This document shows positions 25,374 through 33,619 of a stretch of 64,000 bases of DNA, one piece after another; within the stretch, counting starts at the first letter, position 1; every line of letters begins with the position of its first letter. The notes under the pieces were generated by a model. It did not search any database and was not told where the DNA came from. It saw nothing but the letters and a program-made list of their open reading frames with translations. This DNA comes from Parvibaculum sp040216885 (GTDB taxonomy: Bacteria > Pseudomonadota > Alphaproteobacteria > Parvibaculales > Parvibaculaceae). The stretch lies in assembly GCA_040216885.1 (NCBI GenBank), contig JAVJOG010000008.1, forward strand, positions 375,594 through 439,593. The letters run 5' to 3'. The translations under genes and the position numbers were made by a program.

Positions 25374-26954
25374 ATGGCAACGAGCGTAGTAAATCTTGAT
25401 GCGCTCATTCAGCGCAATGACTTCCGCGTCAAGAGTGAAAGTACAACTGACTACAGTCGACGTGACAAAATTTCCATTACCGATCTTGATCCAAAAGCGT
25501 TTATGTATCTGGCGCTGAGAAAGCCAGACTTCCAACGCGAGACGGCGAATTGGTCGCCGCAAAAAATTTATGATTTCGTAAAGACCTTTCTAGAAGGCGA
25601 CTTAGTTCCGGCAATAATTTTGTGGGCGGCGGGCGAGACGGTATTCGTGATCGATGGCGCTCACCGACTCAGCGCATTGATCGCTTGGGTTCAAGATGAT
25701 TATGGCGACGGCCCGACTTCTAGAGAATTTTCGAAGAATGATATTCCCGTCGAACAACAGAAAGCAGCCAAGAGAACAAAGAGACTGATTGACGAAACAA
25801 TCGGCTCTTATAGGGAGCACGTACTAGCTGGCGAAAATCCAGAAGGCGCAAGACCAGAAGTGCTTCAACGCGCACGGCGTCTCGCAAGTTTGTCTCTCGA
25901 CCTTCAGTGGATACGAAATACTGACGCGCAGAAAGCCGAGAGCTCCTTCTTCAAGATCAATCAAGCTGCGACGCCAATTGACCCGACGGAACTAAGAATC
26001 ATACGAGCCAGAAAGTCTGCTAATGCCATTGCGTCGCGCATTATAACGCGGAATTCAACAGGCTACGAATATTGGTCCGAGTTTCCAGACAAAAAGAAAG
26101 AAATAGAAGAGATTGGACGCGAAACCTACAGACTTCTATTCCACCCTCCACTAGAAACGCCAATAAAAACGCTAGATTTGCCAGTTGCCGGACGTGGCTA
26201 CAGCAGCCCGACACTGCCACTGGTGTTTGAGTTGGTGAACCTAGCAAATGGCGTACCTGTCGTCGATTTGACAAGGAAATCAACTAAAGCAGAAGAGAAA
26301 TTCACTCCTGATATTGACGGTACCGAGACGCTCGCATTCCTCAAGAATACTCGCAGGATTGTGAACCAGATAACTGGGCTTCATCCGTCGTCGTTAGGCC
26401 TCCACCCAGCCGTCTATTTCTACAGCGCAACCGGTCGACACCAGCCGACTGCGTTTCTCGCAGTCATAGAGATGGTGAAAGAAATGGAACAGCGGAGTCT
26501 TTTCCGAAAGTTCACCGAGGCAAGAAGGAAGTTTGAGGAATTTATTTTAGACAACAAGTCGTTTTCAAATCAGGTGACGGTAAAATTTGGCAGCGGCGCA
26601 AAGGGATTTGTAAAGCTGAAGAACCTATATATGCAAATATTTGACCTCCTTAGAGATGGGAAAAGCAACCAAGAAGTTTTGAGTGCTCTTGCAGCAAGCT
26701 CAGATTTCTCGTTTTTGACGCCCGGAGTTCCTATTGCGGAGAGCGCAGGTGCCGGATTCAGCAAGTCTGTAAAATCCGCGACGTTCTTGAAAGACGCGAT
26801 ATCCGGTGCCCCTCGTTGTAAAATCTGTGGCTGTCTTTTGCACTACAATTCAATACATGTAGACCATATCGTCCGAAAGCAAGACGGTGGCTTGGGAGTA
26901 GCTTCAAACGCACAACTAGCGCACCCTTATTGCAACAGCACCTACAAAAACTGA
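25374..26954 (+). CDS. DUF262-HNH nuclease, candidate stand-alone defence protein
   Basis: A 526-residue protein. The N-terminal DUF262 (ParB/Srx-like) domain has PDFQRETANW (about 51-60) and FVIDGAHRLSALIAW (91-105), the FQRE and DGxxRL motifs; GmrS-type proteins use these for NTP-dependent work. The C terminus is an HNH nuclease with Cys482/Cys485, Asp497-His498, Asn512 and His517-Cys520 (VDHIVRKQDGG, NAQLAHPYCN). DUF262 joined to an HNH domain recalls the type IV restriction enzyme GmrSD, but the nuclease here is a classical zinc-finger HNH rather than the DUF1524 form. The gene is clearly AT-richer than its neighbours, with rare-type codons (ATA, TTA, AAT), so it is probably imported. ATG 25374 chosen over GTG 25347 for its GGGGGA site. 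Confidence 0.75.
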   Translation: MATSVVNLDALIQRNDFRVKSESTTDYSRRDKISITDLDPKAFMYLALRKPDFQRETANWSPQKIYDFVKTFLEGDLVPAIILWAAGETVFVIDGAHRLSALIAWVQDDYGDGPTSREFSKNDIPVEQQKAAKRTKRLIDETIGSYREHVLAGENPEGARPEVLQRARRLASLSLDLQWIRNTDAQKAESSFFKINQAATPIDPTELRIIRARKSANAIASRIITRNSTGYEYWSEFPDKKKEIEEIGRETYRLLFHPPLETPIKTLDLPVAGRGYSSPTLPLVFELVNLANGVPVVDLTRKSTKAEEKFTPDIDGTETLAFLKNTRRIVNQITGLHPSSLGLHPAVYFYSATGRHQPTAFLAVIEMVKEMEQRSLFRKFTEARRKFEEFILDNKSFSNQVTVKFGSGAKGFVKLKNLYMQIFDLLRDGKSNQEVLSALAASSDFSFLTPGVPIAESAGAGFSKSVKSATFLKDAISGAPRCKICGCLLHYNSIHVDHIVRKQDGGLGVASNAQLAHPYCNSTYKN

Positions 26955-26990
26955 CGGTACGGACGCAGGCAACGCGGAACCAATACTCAC

Positions 26991-28172
26991 ATGGACTTCT
27001 CCTTCTCCGAAAAGGACGAACAGTTCCGCATGAAGGTGCGGGACTTCTTCGAAAACGAATATCCGCGCGCGATCGTGGAGAAGATGGCGTCGGGCGCTTC
27101 GCCGGCGAAAGAGGACTACCAGACATCCGAGCGCGCGATGGCGGCCAAGGGCTGGCTCGCGGTCAACTGGCCGAAAGCCGATGGCGGCACCGGCTGGAGC
27201 GCCAACGAGAAGTATATCTTCGACGAGGAGCTTGAGCGCGCGGGCGCGCTGAACGTCGTGCCGATGGGGCTGCTTTATGTGGGGCCCGTCATCTACACCT
27301 TCGGCACCGAGGACCAGAAGAAGCGTTTCCTGCCCGGCATTCTCGACAGCACCATTTTCTGGGCGCAAGGCTACTCCGAACCGGGATCGGGCTCCGACCT
27401 TGCCTCGCTGCAGGCAAGCGCGGTCGCCGACGGCGGCGACTATATCGTCAACGGCACGAAAATATGGACCAGCCTCGGGCAACATGCCGACTGGATTTTC
27501 TGCCTGCTGCGCACGAGCCACGAGGAAAAGAAGCAGGAGGGCATCAGCTTCCTGCTGATCGACATGAAGACACCGGGGATCACGGTCCAGCCGATCATCA
27601 CCATCGACGGCAAGCATGCGCTCAACAGCATCGTCTTCGAGGATGTGCGCGTGCCGGCGGCAAACCGCATCGGCGAGGAAGGCAAGGGCTGGCACTACGC
27701 CAACTACCTGCTCGGCCATGAGCGCACGTCTTACGCGCATGTCGCGGGCAAGCGGAAGCAGCTTGCCGATATTCGCGCCGTCGCGCGGGCGCGCGACCTG
27801 CTGTCCGACCCGGCTTTCGCGCGCAAGCTCGGCGATCTCGACACGCGGCTCGACGCGCTTGAAATCACCGTGCTCCGGACGCTTTCCTCGGTCGCCGAGG
27901 GCGGCGCGCCGGGAAACGAATCCTCGATCCTGAAAATCATTGCGACCGAGCTGGCGCAGGACATCACCGAGCTTGGCATGGAAGCCTTCGGGTTCTATGC
28001 GCTTCCCGCCTTTCCGGATTCGGTCGCGCCCGGCTGGGCGCACAACACGGCGCTGCCGGCCGGCGCGGCGCCATCGGTGGCGCGCTATCTCGGGGCGCGG
28101 GCGCAATCGATCTATGGCGGCTCGAACGAAATTCAGAAGAACATTATTGCGAAGCGGATATTGGGGCTTTGA
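26991..28172 (+). CDS. Acyl-CoA dehydrogenase
   Basis: A 393-residue FAD-dependent dehydrogenase for acyl-CoA. It begins MDFSFSEKDEQFR and shows WAQGYSEPGSGSDLASL, VNGTKIWTSLGQHADW and the C-terminal IYGGSNEIQKNIIAKRILGL. The bulky-substrate branch (FadE-like, as in steroid or cyclic acid degradation) is likely, since LPGILDSTIFWAQGYSEP is typical there. Native GC content returns at its start. It stands only 36 bp after the imported nuclease gene and has a poor ribosome site (GGAACC), so its original promoter may have been displaced. Confidence 0.88.
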   Translation: MDFSFSEKDEQFRMKVRDFFENEYPRAIVEKMASGASPAKEDYQTSERAMAAKGWLAVNWPKADGGTGWSANEKYIFDEELERAGALNVVPMGLLYVGPVIYTFGTEDQKKRFLPGILDSTIFWAQGYSEPGSGSDLASLQASAVADGGDYIVNGTKIWTSLGQHADWIFCLLRTSHEEKKQEGISFLLIDMKTPGITVQPIITIDGKHALNSIVFEDVRVPAANRIGEEGKGWHYANYLLGHERTSYAHVAGKRKQLADIRAVARARDLLSDPAFARKLGDLDTRLDALEITVLRTLSSVAEGGAPGNESSILKIIATELAQDITELGMEAFGFYALPAFPDSVAPGWAHNTALPAGAAPSVARYLGARAQSIYGGSNEIQKNIIAKRILGL

Positions 28173-28211
28173 GGCCTTCCGGGCCGTCCGATCCGTTCGC
28201 ATCCATTTCGT

Positions 28212-28340
28212 CGTCATTGCGAGGAGCCCACGGGTATCGCCTTTGGCGATCCCGAGGACAGGCTCCGCGACGAAGCAACCCAGTAGCCGCAATCTCCGAA
28301 TCTGCCGTTTCAGGGTTGCTTCGCTACGCTCGCAATGACG
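28212..28340. repeat. Dispersed inverted-repeat element
   Basis: Ends are perfect 12-bp inverted repeats, CGTCATTGCGAG (28212-28223) and CTCGCAATGACG (28329-28340). Inside are GCGACGAAGCAA and GGTTGCTTCGC, pairing as an inner stem. Elements beginning CGTCATTGCGAGG are common repetitive sequences in many bacterial genomes; it could fold into a long hairpin in the transcript. Confidence 0.75.
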
Positions 28341-28424
28341 CGGTGAGTGGCGCGAGAGCGCGCATTCCGGCCACCAATTGACTCTGCGCCCGCCCGGGTC
28401 TTAACTCCCCTCACTTCCGGTCGT

Positions 28425-28540
28425 ACATATCCTCCGCGCGACTGGCGATATCAGATGGGTCACCATCGGGGAGCGCGGAGACTGGTCTTCAGCCGATCGC
28501 CTGGGCAGCACTTCAAGATGCTGGCCGGGCGTTTTTGTTT
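28425..28540 (+). promoter_or_regulatory. ZTP (pfl) riboswitch before glyA
   Basis: The conserved ZTP-aptamer segments occur in order: CGACTGGC (28439-28446), GGGTCACCATCGGGGAGCG (28457-28475) and GATCGCCTGGGCAGC (28495-28509). They are followed by an imperfect stem that re-uses GCCTGGGCAGCA with TGCTGGCCGGGC and a T5 run at 28532, a plausible ligand-controlled terminator. ZTP/ZMP signals low 10-formyl-tetrahydrofolate; glyA is a well-known target of this riboswitch class. Boundaries are approximate. Confidence 0.82.
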
Positions 28541-28562
28541 TCAGGCTCGAAGGAGACGCGAC

Positions 28563-29825
28563 ATGACAAGCTCACCCGAACGCACAAGGCTGGCGCAATC
28601 CGACAACGATATTTTCGTGGCGCTGAAGGGCGAGGAGGCGCGGCAGCGCGCCGAACTCGAACTGATCCCGTCGGAAAACTACGCCTTCCCGGAAGTGTTG
28701 ACGCTGCTGGGTTCGGCCTTCACCAACAAATATTCGGAAGGCTATCCGGGCCGGCGCTATTATGGCGGGCAGGAATTTACCGACCGCATCGAAAACCTCG
28801 CGCGCGAGCGGGCGAAGGCGCTGTTCCGCGCCGAGCACGCCAATGTGCAGCCGCTGTCCGGCTCGCCGATGAACCAGGCGGTCTATCTCGGCCTGCTTGA
28901 ACCCGGCGATACGATCCTCGCGATGGATCTTTCCCATGGCGGGCATCTGACGCATGGGGCGCCGGTTTCGCATATGGGGCGCATTTTCAATTTCGTGCGC
29001 TACAAGACCGATCCTTCGACCGGCGCCATCGATTTCGAGGCGTTGCGCGATGTTGCCCGCGCGACGAAGCCGAAGCTTGTGGTCTGCGGCTATTCCTCCT
29101 ATCCGCGCGATTACGACTATGCCGATTTCCAGCGGGTCGCCGATGAAGTCGGCGCGCTGACGATGGCCGACGTTTCGCATATCGGCGGGCTGATCGCGGC
29201 CGATGCGATGCGCAATCCGCTCGATGCCGGCTTCGACGTGATGACAACGACGACGCACAAGTCGATGCGAGGGCCGCGCGGCGGGCTTATTCTCTGCAAG
29301 GAGAAGTTCGCCAAAAAGATCGACGCCTCGGTGTTTCCGGGCTTGCAGGGCGGGCCGCATATGAACCAGGTGGCGGCGACCGCGACGACGCTGAGGCTCG
29401 CGGCGATGCCCGCCTTTCAGGACTATGCGCGCCAGGTGCTGGCGAACGCCAAGGCACTGGCCGCCGCCCTGAACGCGCGGCAGGTAAAGCTCGTCACCGG
29501 CGGCACCGACAATCATCTGCTGGTGATCGACACTCTCGCGAGCTTCGGCATCGACGGCGCGAAGGCCGAAGCGGCGCTCGACCGCGTCGGTCTCACGGTC
29601 AACAAGCAGGTGATCCCCGACGATCCCAACCCGCCGATGCGGCCCTCGGGCGTGCGCCTCGGCACGCCGGCCCCGACGACGCGCGGCATGGGCGCGACCG
29701 AAATGGCCGAGATCGCCGCGATCATCGCCGAGACGCTGGCGGCGGGTGGCGATGCGGCGGCCGAGACGAAGCTCGCGGCGCGCACGCACACGCTGACATC
29801 GCGCTTTCCGGTGCCGGGGCTTTAG
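28563..29825 (+). CDS. glyA: Serine hydroxymethyltransferase
   Basis: Interconverts serine and glycine with tetrahydrofolate, the main source of one-carbon units. The 420-residue protein has ELIPSENY, KYSEGYPGRRYYGGQEFTD, the PLP-lysine segment TTTTHKSMRGPRGG and NQVAATATTLRLA. ATG 28563 follows AAGGAG, 22 bases after the riboswitch terminator. The stop overlaps the convergent TetR gene by 4 bp. Confidence 0.97.
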   Translation: MTSSPERTRLAQSDNDIFVALKGEEARQRAELELIPSENYAFPEVLTLLGSAFTNKYSEGYPGRRYYGGQEFTDRIENLARERAKALFRAEHANVQPLSGSPMNQAVYLGLLEPGDTILAMDLSHGGHLTHGAPVSHMGRIFNFVRYKTDPSTGAIDFEALRDVARATKPKLVVCGYSSYPRDYDYADFQRVADEVGALTMADVSHIGGLIAADAMRNPLDAGFDVMTTTTHKSMRGPRGGLILCKEKFAKKIDASVFPGLQGGPHMNQVAATATTLRLAAMPAFQDYARQVLANAKALAAALNARQVKLVTGGTDNHLLVIDTLASFGIDGAKAEAALDRVGLTVNKQVIPDDPNPPMRPSGVRLGTPAPTTRGMGATEMAEIAAIIAETLAAGGDAAAETKLAARTHTLTSRFPVPGL

Positions 29826-30442
29826 GCGGAAAGGATACTGCCGAACTCTTCGCGCAGCAGGCGGCGGTATTCGGCCATCAGTCTGTCGCCTTCCTTGCGG
29901 TCGACGGCGATCGCAAGGCGGACGGCGGCGCCGGTGAGCTGCATCGTCAGGAAGCAGACGGTTTCGAAACGCGCGCGTTCCTTGCGCGGCACCAGATGTT
30001 TCAGCGCATCGGCGACGACGCGGGCATTGGCGCGGCTGTCCGCGATGTCGAGTTCCTGCAGCTTCTTGTCCGACTGCGTGCCCGACCAGATGTCGCGCAC
30101 CACGGGCTCGGTCAGGAACAGCGCGTAATAATCCTCAAGCAGCCTGTCCATGCGGGCCAGCGCATCGTCGCGCGTTTCGACGCCCGCGAGGCTTTCGGCG
30201 ATGCCGGCGCGGACGCGTTCGGCGATGCGTTCGGCCAGCGTTTGCAGGATCGCCGCCTTGTCGGGGAAATACTGGTAGAGCGAACCGATGGGCACGCCGG
30301 CGCGCTCGGCGACCTCGGTCATCTTCACCGCGCCGCTGCCTGTCTCGGCGATCAGGTCGGTGGCGGCGGCGAGAATCCGCTCGACGCGCTCCAGCGCCCG
30401 GGCCTGGGTCGGTTTGCGTCGCGTGGCGGCGGCATCGCTCAT
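29822..30442 (-). CDS. TetR family regulator, divergent from a flavin monooxygenase gene
   Basis: A 206-residue TetR-type regulator. HTH region: KMTEVAERAGVPIGSLYQYFPDKAAILQTLAERI; the C-terminal TetR_C-like domain contains DDALARMDRLLEDYYALFL. Start at ATG 30442 (MSDAAATRRKP) after GGGAG; the longer frame would begin inside the AT-rich control region. The 98-bp gap to the divergent monooxygenase has several short repeats, so regulation of that gene and itself is likely. Confidence 0.83.
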   Translation of the reverse strand: MSDAAATRRKPTQARALERVERILAAATDLIAETGSGAVKMTEVAERAGVPIGSLYQYFPDKAAILQTLAERIAERVRAGIAESLAGVETRDDALARMDRLLEDYYALFLTEPVVRDIWSGTQSDKKLQELDIADSRANARVVADALKHLVPRKERARFETVCFLTMQLTGAAVRLAIAVDRKEGDRLMAEYRRLLREEFGSILSA

Positions 30443-30455
30443 TGGGGCTCCCGTT

Positions 30456-30529
30456 TCATCTTTTCGCTTGCGCGCATAAATATGAGGCTTTATCACTTAT
30501 CACAAATATGAGGATTATTCATCTTTTCG
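30456..30529. promoter_or_regulatory. AT-rich divergent control region with direct repeats
   Basis: Direct repeats TCATCTTTTCG (30456-30466 and 30519-30529) enclose a second pair, AAATATGAGG (30478-30487 and 30504-30513), and TTATCAC occurs twice in between. This is markedly AT-rich for the window and should carry both promoters and the TetR sites. Confidence 0.5.
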
Positions 30530-30540
30530 GGAGCGCGGCG

Positions 30541-31884
30541 ATGAGCGAAACGGCAAGGGTGTGCGTCGTCGGCGGCGGACCGGCGGGACTGAGCCTGGCG
30601 CGGGCGCTGTTGCGGCACGGCGTGCCCTTCGACGTCTATGAGCGGCATTCGGATGTCGGCGGATTGTGGGACCGGACAAATCCCGGATCGCCGGTCTACG
30701 ACTCGGCGCATTTCATTTCGTCGAAGACGCAATCGCATTACCACGACTTCCCGATGCCGGACGCCTATCCCGACTATCCGTCGGGCCGGCAGATCCACAG
30801 CTATATGCGCGACTTCGCCGATGCCTATGGGCTTCGCGCGCATATCCGTTTCGGCACATCGGTGGAGCGCACCGAATTGCAGCCGGACGGCAGCTGGCAG
30901 GTGACGCTGTCGAGCGGCGAGACGAAGCCCTACGGTTCGCTCGTCTGCGCCAACGGCACCAACTGGCATCCCTCGATGCCGGACTATCCGGGCGAATTCA
31001 CCGGCGAGATGCGCCATGCCGTCACCTACAAGTCGATGGACGAGTTCCGGGGCAAGCGCGCGCTCATCATCGGCGCCGGCAATTCGGGCTGCGACATTGC
31101 CTGCGACGCGGCGAAGGCGGCCGACAAGGCCTTCATCAGCTTGCGCCGCGGCTATCACTTCCTGCCGAAGCATCTTTTCGGCATTCCGGCCGACGTCTTC
31201 GCGCATGAGGGACCGCATCTGCCGATGTGGCTGACGCAGCGCATCTTCGGCGTCATATTGCGCCTTCTCAACGGCGACCTGACGCGGCTCGGCTTGCAGA
31301 AGCCCGATCACCGGCTTTTCGAGACGCATCCGATCCTCAACACGCAATTGCTGCATTATCTCGCGCATGGCGACATCGCGGCGAAGCGCGACGTGGCGCG
31401 GTTCGAGGGCAAGGTGGTGCATTTCAAGGACGGATCGTCGGAGGAAATCGATCTTGTCATCTGCGCCACCGGCTACACCTGGAAAGTGCCCTATGTCGAC
31501 CCGGCGCTCTTTTCGTGGAAAGGCGGCAAGCCCGATCTCTACATGAACCTTTTCAGCCGCACGCAGCCGACGCTTTACGGCCTCGGCTTCATGGAAACCA
31601 CTGGCGGCGCCTACAAGCTCGTCGACTAGATGGCCGACCTGATCGTGCGTACCATCATGGCGCGGGCGAAGGGCGACGCGGCGCTCGACAAGCTGATCGC
31701 CACCGACCGGCCCGATCTTTCCGGCGGCATCAAGTTCGTGGGCTCCGACCGGCATGCCACCTATGTCGAGATCGACGCCTACCGAAAGCAGATGACACGG
31801 CTGCGCAAGCGCTTCGGCTGGCCGGCGCTGCAAGACGGCTGTTTCGACACCTTGCGCGTTTCCGGCGCGCGGGCGGCGGCCTAG
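30541..31884 (+). pseudogene. Flavin-containing monooxygenase gene with in-frame amber codon
   Basis: Residues 1-362 form an FMO: FAD loop VVGGGPAGLSLARAL, the NADP loop IIGAGNSGCDIACDAA and the ATGY motif CATGYTWK. Translation meets TAG at 31627-31629 (after GGAYKLVD), yet the same frame continues for 84 residues (MADLIVRTIMARAKGDAALD ...) to a stop at 31884 that abuts the next gene as usual here. The tail looks like the normal C terminus of this family. A single C-to-T or G-to-T change would explain the stop. The TAG is directly followed by ATG, so a coupled two-piece product or read-through is possible. Confidence 0.7.
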
Positions 31885-32636
31885 GCGGCGTCGAGCAGAA
31901 GCGTCAGCCCACGGACGATCAGAATGGCGCCGAGGACGAGGAGAATGTAGCGGCTCCAGCTCTTGAACTGGCCGTCATTCATGCGGTCGAGCGCCATCTT
32001 GCCGAGCGTCGTGCCGAGCATGGCGAGCGGCGCGACCATGACATAGACCCACCAGGGCAATCCCGCTTCGGGCAGCAGATGCGCGGCAAGCGCGCCGAAA
32101 TAGAGCAGCTTGGTCAGATGCTGCAAGGTTTGTGTGACCGCCTTGGTGGCGACGATCTGGTGGCGCGTCAGCGGGCTCCTGACAAAGAAGACATCGAGGA
32201 TCGGCCCGGCGACGCCCGCCGTCAGCGTCAATGCCGTGACGACGAAACCGCTCGCAACCGACACCATGCGCTTCGTCACGTCGAGACCCCAGCTTGCCGG
32301 GATCGCGAAGGCGACGAAGGGGATCGCGCCCAGCACCAGCAGGACCGTCGCCTCGTCGGGCACGAAGCTGACAGCCATGAAGAGCGCCAGCGCAGCGGCG
32401 GCGCCGACCATGTTGGTGACGACGATCGGCCAGACGATGTCGCGGCGGTTGATGACGGCGCGGTAGCCGTTGGAGACGGCCTGCGTCACGCCATGCAGCA
32501 TCATCGCCGCGCCGACCGGAAAGGCGATGACCAGAAACGCCATCAACACCATGCCGCCCGCCATGCCGAAAATGCCGGATAGCGTCGCCGTCACGAGGAC
32601 CACGAGGGCGGTGACGGCGGCGAGCATGGGCGTCAT
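31881..32636 (-). CDS. TauE/SafE (TSUP) family membrane transporter
   Basis: A 251-residue protein with seven or eight hydrophobic spans, opening with LVVLVTATLSGIFGMAGGMVLM and having the second internal repeat VVTALTLTAGVAGPILDVFF. TSUP proteins export sulfite, sulfoacetate or related anions; the substrate here is unknown. It follows hisG by 5 bp and is likely co-transcribed with the histidine genes, though a functional link is not apparent. Confidence 0.82.
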   Translation of the reverse strand: MTPMLAAVTALVVLVTATLSGIFGMAGGMVLMAFLVIAFPVGAAMMLHGVTQAVSNGYRAVINRRDIVWPIVVTNMVGAAAALALFMAVSFVPDEATVLLVLGAIPFVAFAIPASWGLDVTKRMVSVASGFVVTALTLTAGVAGPILDVFFVRSPLTRHQIVATKAVTQTLQHLTKLLYFGALAAHLLPEAGLPWWVYVMVAPLAMLGTTLGKMALDRMNDGQFKSWSRYILLVLGAILIVRGLTLLLDAA

Positions 32637-32641
32637 TTATG

Positions 32642-33619
32642 TCATCTCCGGGATTTCAGACGTTCGGCCAGCCGCTCGCGCAGCGGGTTCTTCGCCTCGA
32701 ACACATAATCGGCGCGTGCGGCGGTGACGGTTTCGCGGCCTTTCGCGTTGAGATACGCGACGATGTCGTAGAGCCGGTCTTCCGGGCAGTGGACGATGCG
32801 CACCGGCGCCGCGCCCGCGCCGAAGGGCACGCTGGTGGCGAAGCGCTTTTCGAGTTCGGCCAGCAGTTTCGCGTCGTCGCTTCCTCCGGCAAAACGAACT
32901 TCGACAAGCTTCGCGGCGCGAGCCTGCGCGGAGACACGGTCGAGAATTTCGCCCGCCGCATTCAACGCCGCGTCGCTCCATTCGGCGCCGAGCGAGGCGA
33001 CCAGATTGGCCTGGCTCTTCAGTATCGTGCCGTCGTCGAGCACTTTCAGGTTGTTGGCGGTCAGCGTCGCGCCGGTCGAAGTGATGTCGACGATCACTTC
33101 CGCCGTGCCGGCCGCCGGCGCGCCTTCGGTCGCACCGAGGCTTTCGACGATGCGGTAGTCGGTCAGCCCATGTTCGGCGAAGAAATCGCGCGTCAGGTTG
33201 AAGTATTTGGTGGCGACGCGCAGCCGCCGCCCGCGCCGCGTGTGGAAGGCGAGCGCCACGTCGTCGAGATCGGCCATGGTGGCGACGTCGATCCAGCTTT
33301 GCGGCACGGCAACGACGACATCGGCGTGACCGAAGCCCAAGGGCAACAGCAATTCGACATCGCGCTCCGGCGACGACAGCTTTTCGCGGATCAGGTCTTC
33401 GCCGGTGACACCGAGGTGAATGAGACCCTGCTCAAGTTGCCCGGCGATTTCGGAGGCCGACAGGAAAGCGATTTCGACATTTGCGACGCCGTCGAGGCGG
33501 CCGGTATAGCCGCGGCCGCCATCCTGCTTCACTTTCAATCCGGCACGAGCGAAGAAGGCGTTGGCGTTTTCCTGCAGGCGGCCCTTGGAGGGCAGGCCGA
33601 TCGTCAGTTTGCCGTTCAT
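32642..33619 (-). CDS. hisG: ATP phosphoribosyltransferase catalytic subunit
   Basis: First enzyme of histidine biosynthesis (ATP + PRPP to PR-ATP). It starts MNGKLTIGLPSKGRLQ and has the PRPP-binding EVIVDITSTGATLTANNL. HisZ is adjacent and overlapping by 4 bp, which marks the HisG-HisZ type; at 325 residues it is longer than typical short HisG because of an additional C-terminal part with KRFATSVPFG and YDIVAYLNAKG. The operon order is hisS-hisZ-hisG. Confidence 0.94.
   Translation of the reverse strand: MNGKLTIGLPSKGRLQENANAFFARAGLKVKQDGGRGYTGRLDGVANVEIAFLSASEIAGQLEQGLIHLGVTGEDLIREKLSSPERDVELLLPLGFGHADVVVAVPQSWIDVATMADLDDVALAFHTRRGRRLRVATKYFNLTRDFFAEHGLTDYRIVESLGATEGAPAAGTAEVIVDITSTGATLTANNLKVLDDGTILKSQANLVASLGAEWSDAALNAAGEILDRVSAQARAAKLVEVRFAGGSDDAKLLAELEKRFATSVPFGAGAAPVRIVHCPEDRLYDIVAYLNAKGRETVTAARADYVFEAKNPLRERLAERLKSRR

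Noticed and set aside
28212..28340. A non-coding RNA gene
   Set aside because: The inverted ends match a dispersed repeat type, and no promoter or terminator of its own is visible.
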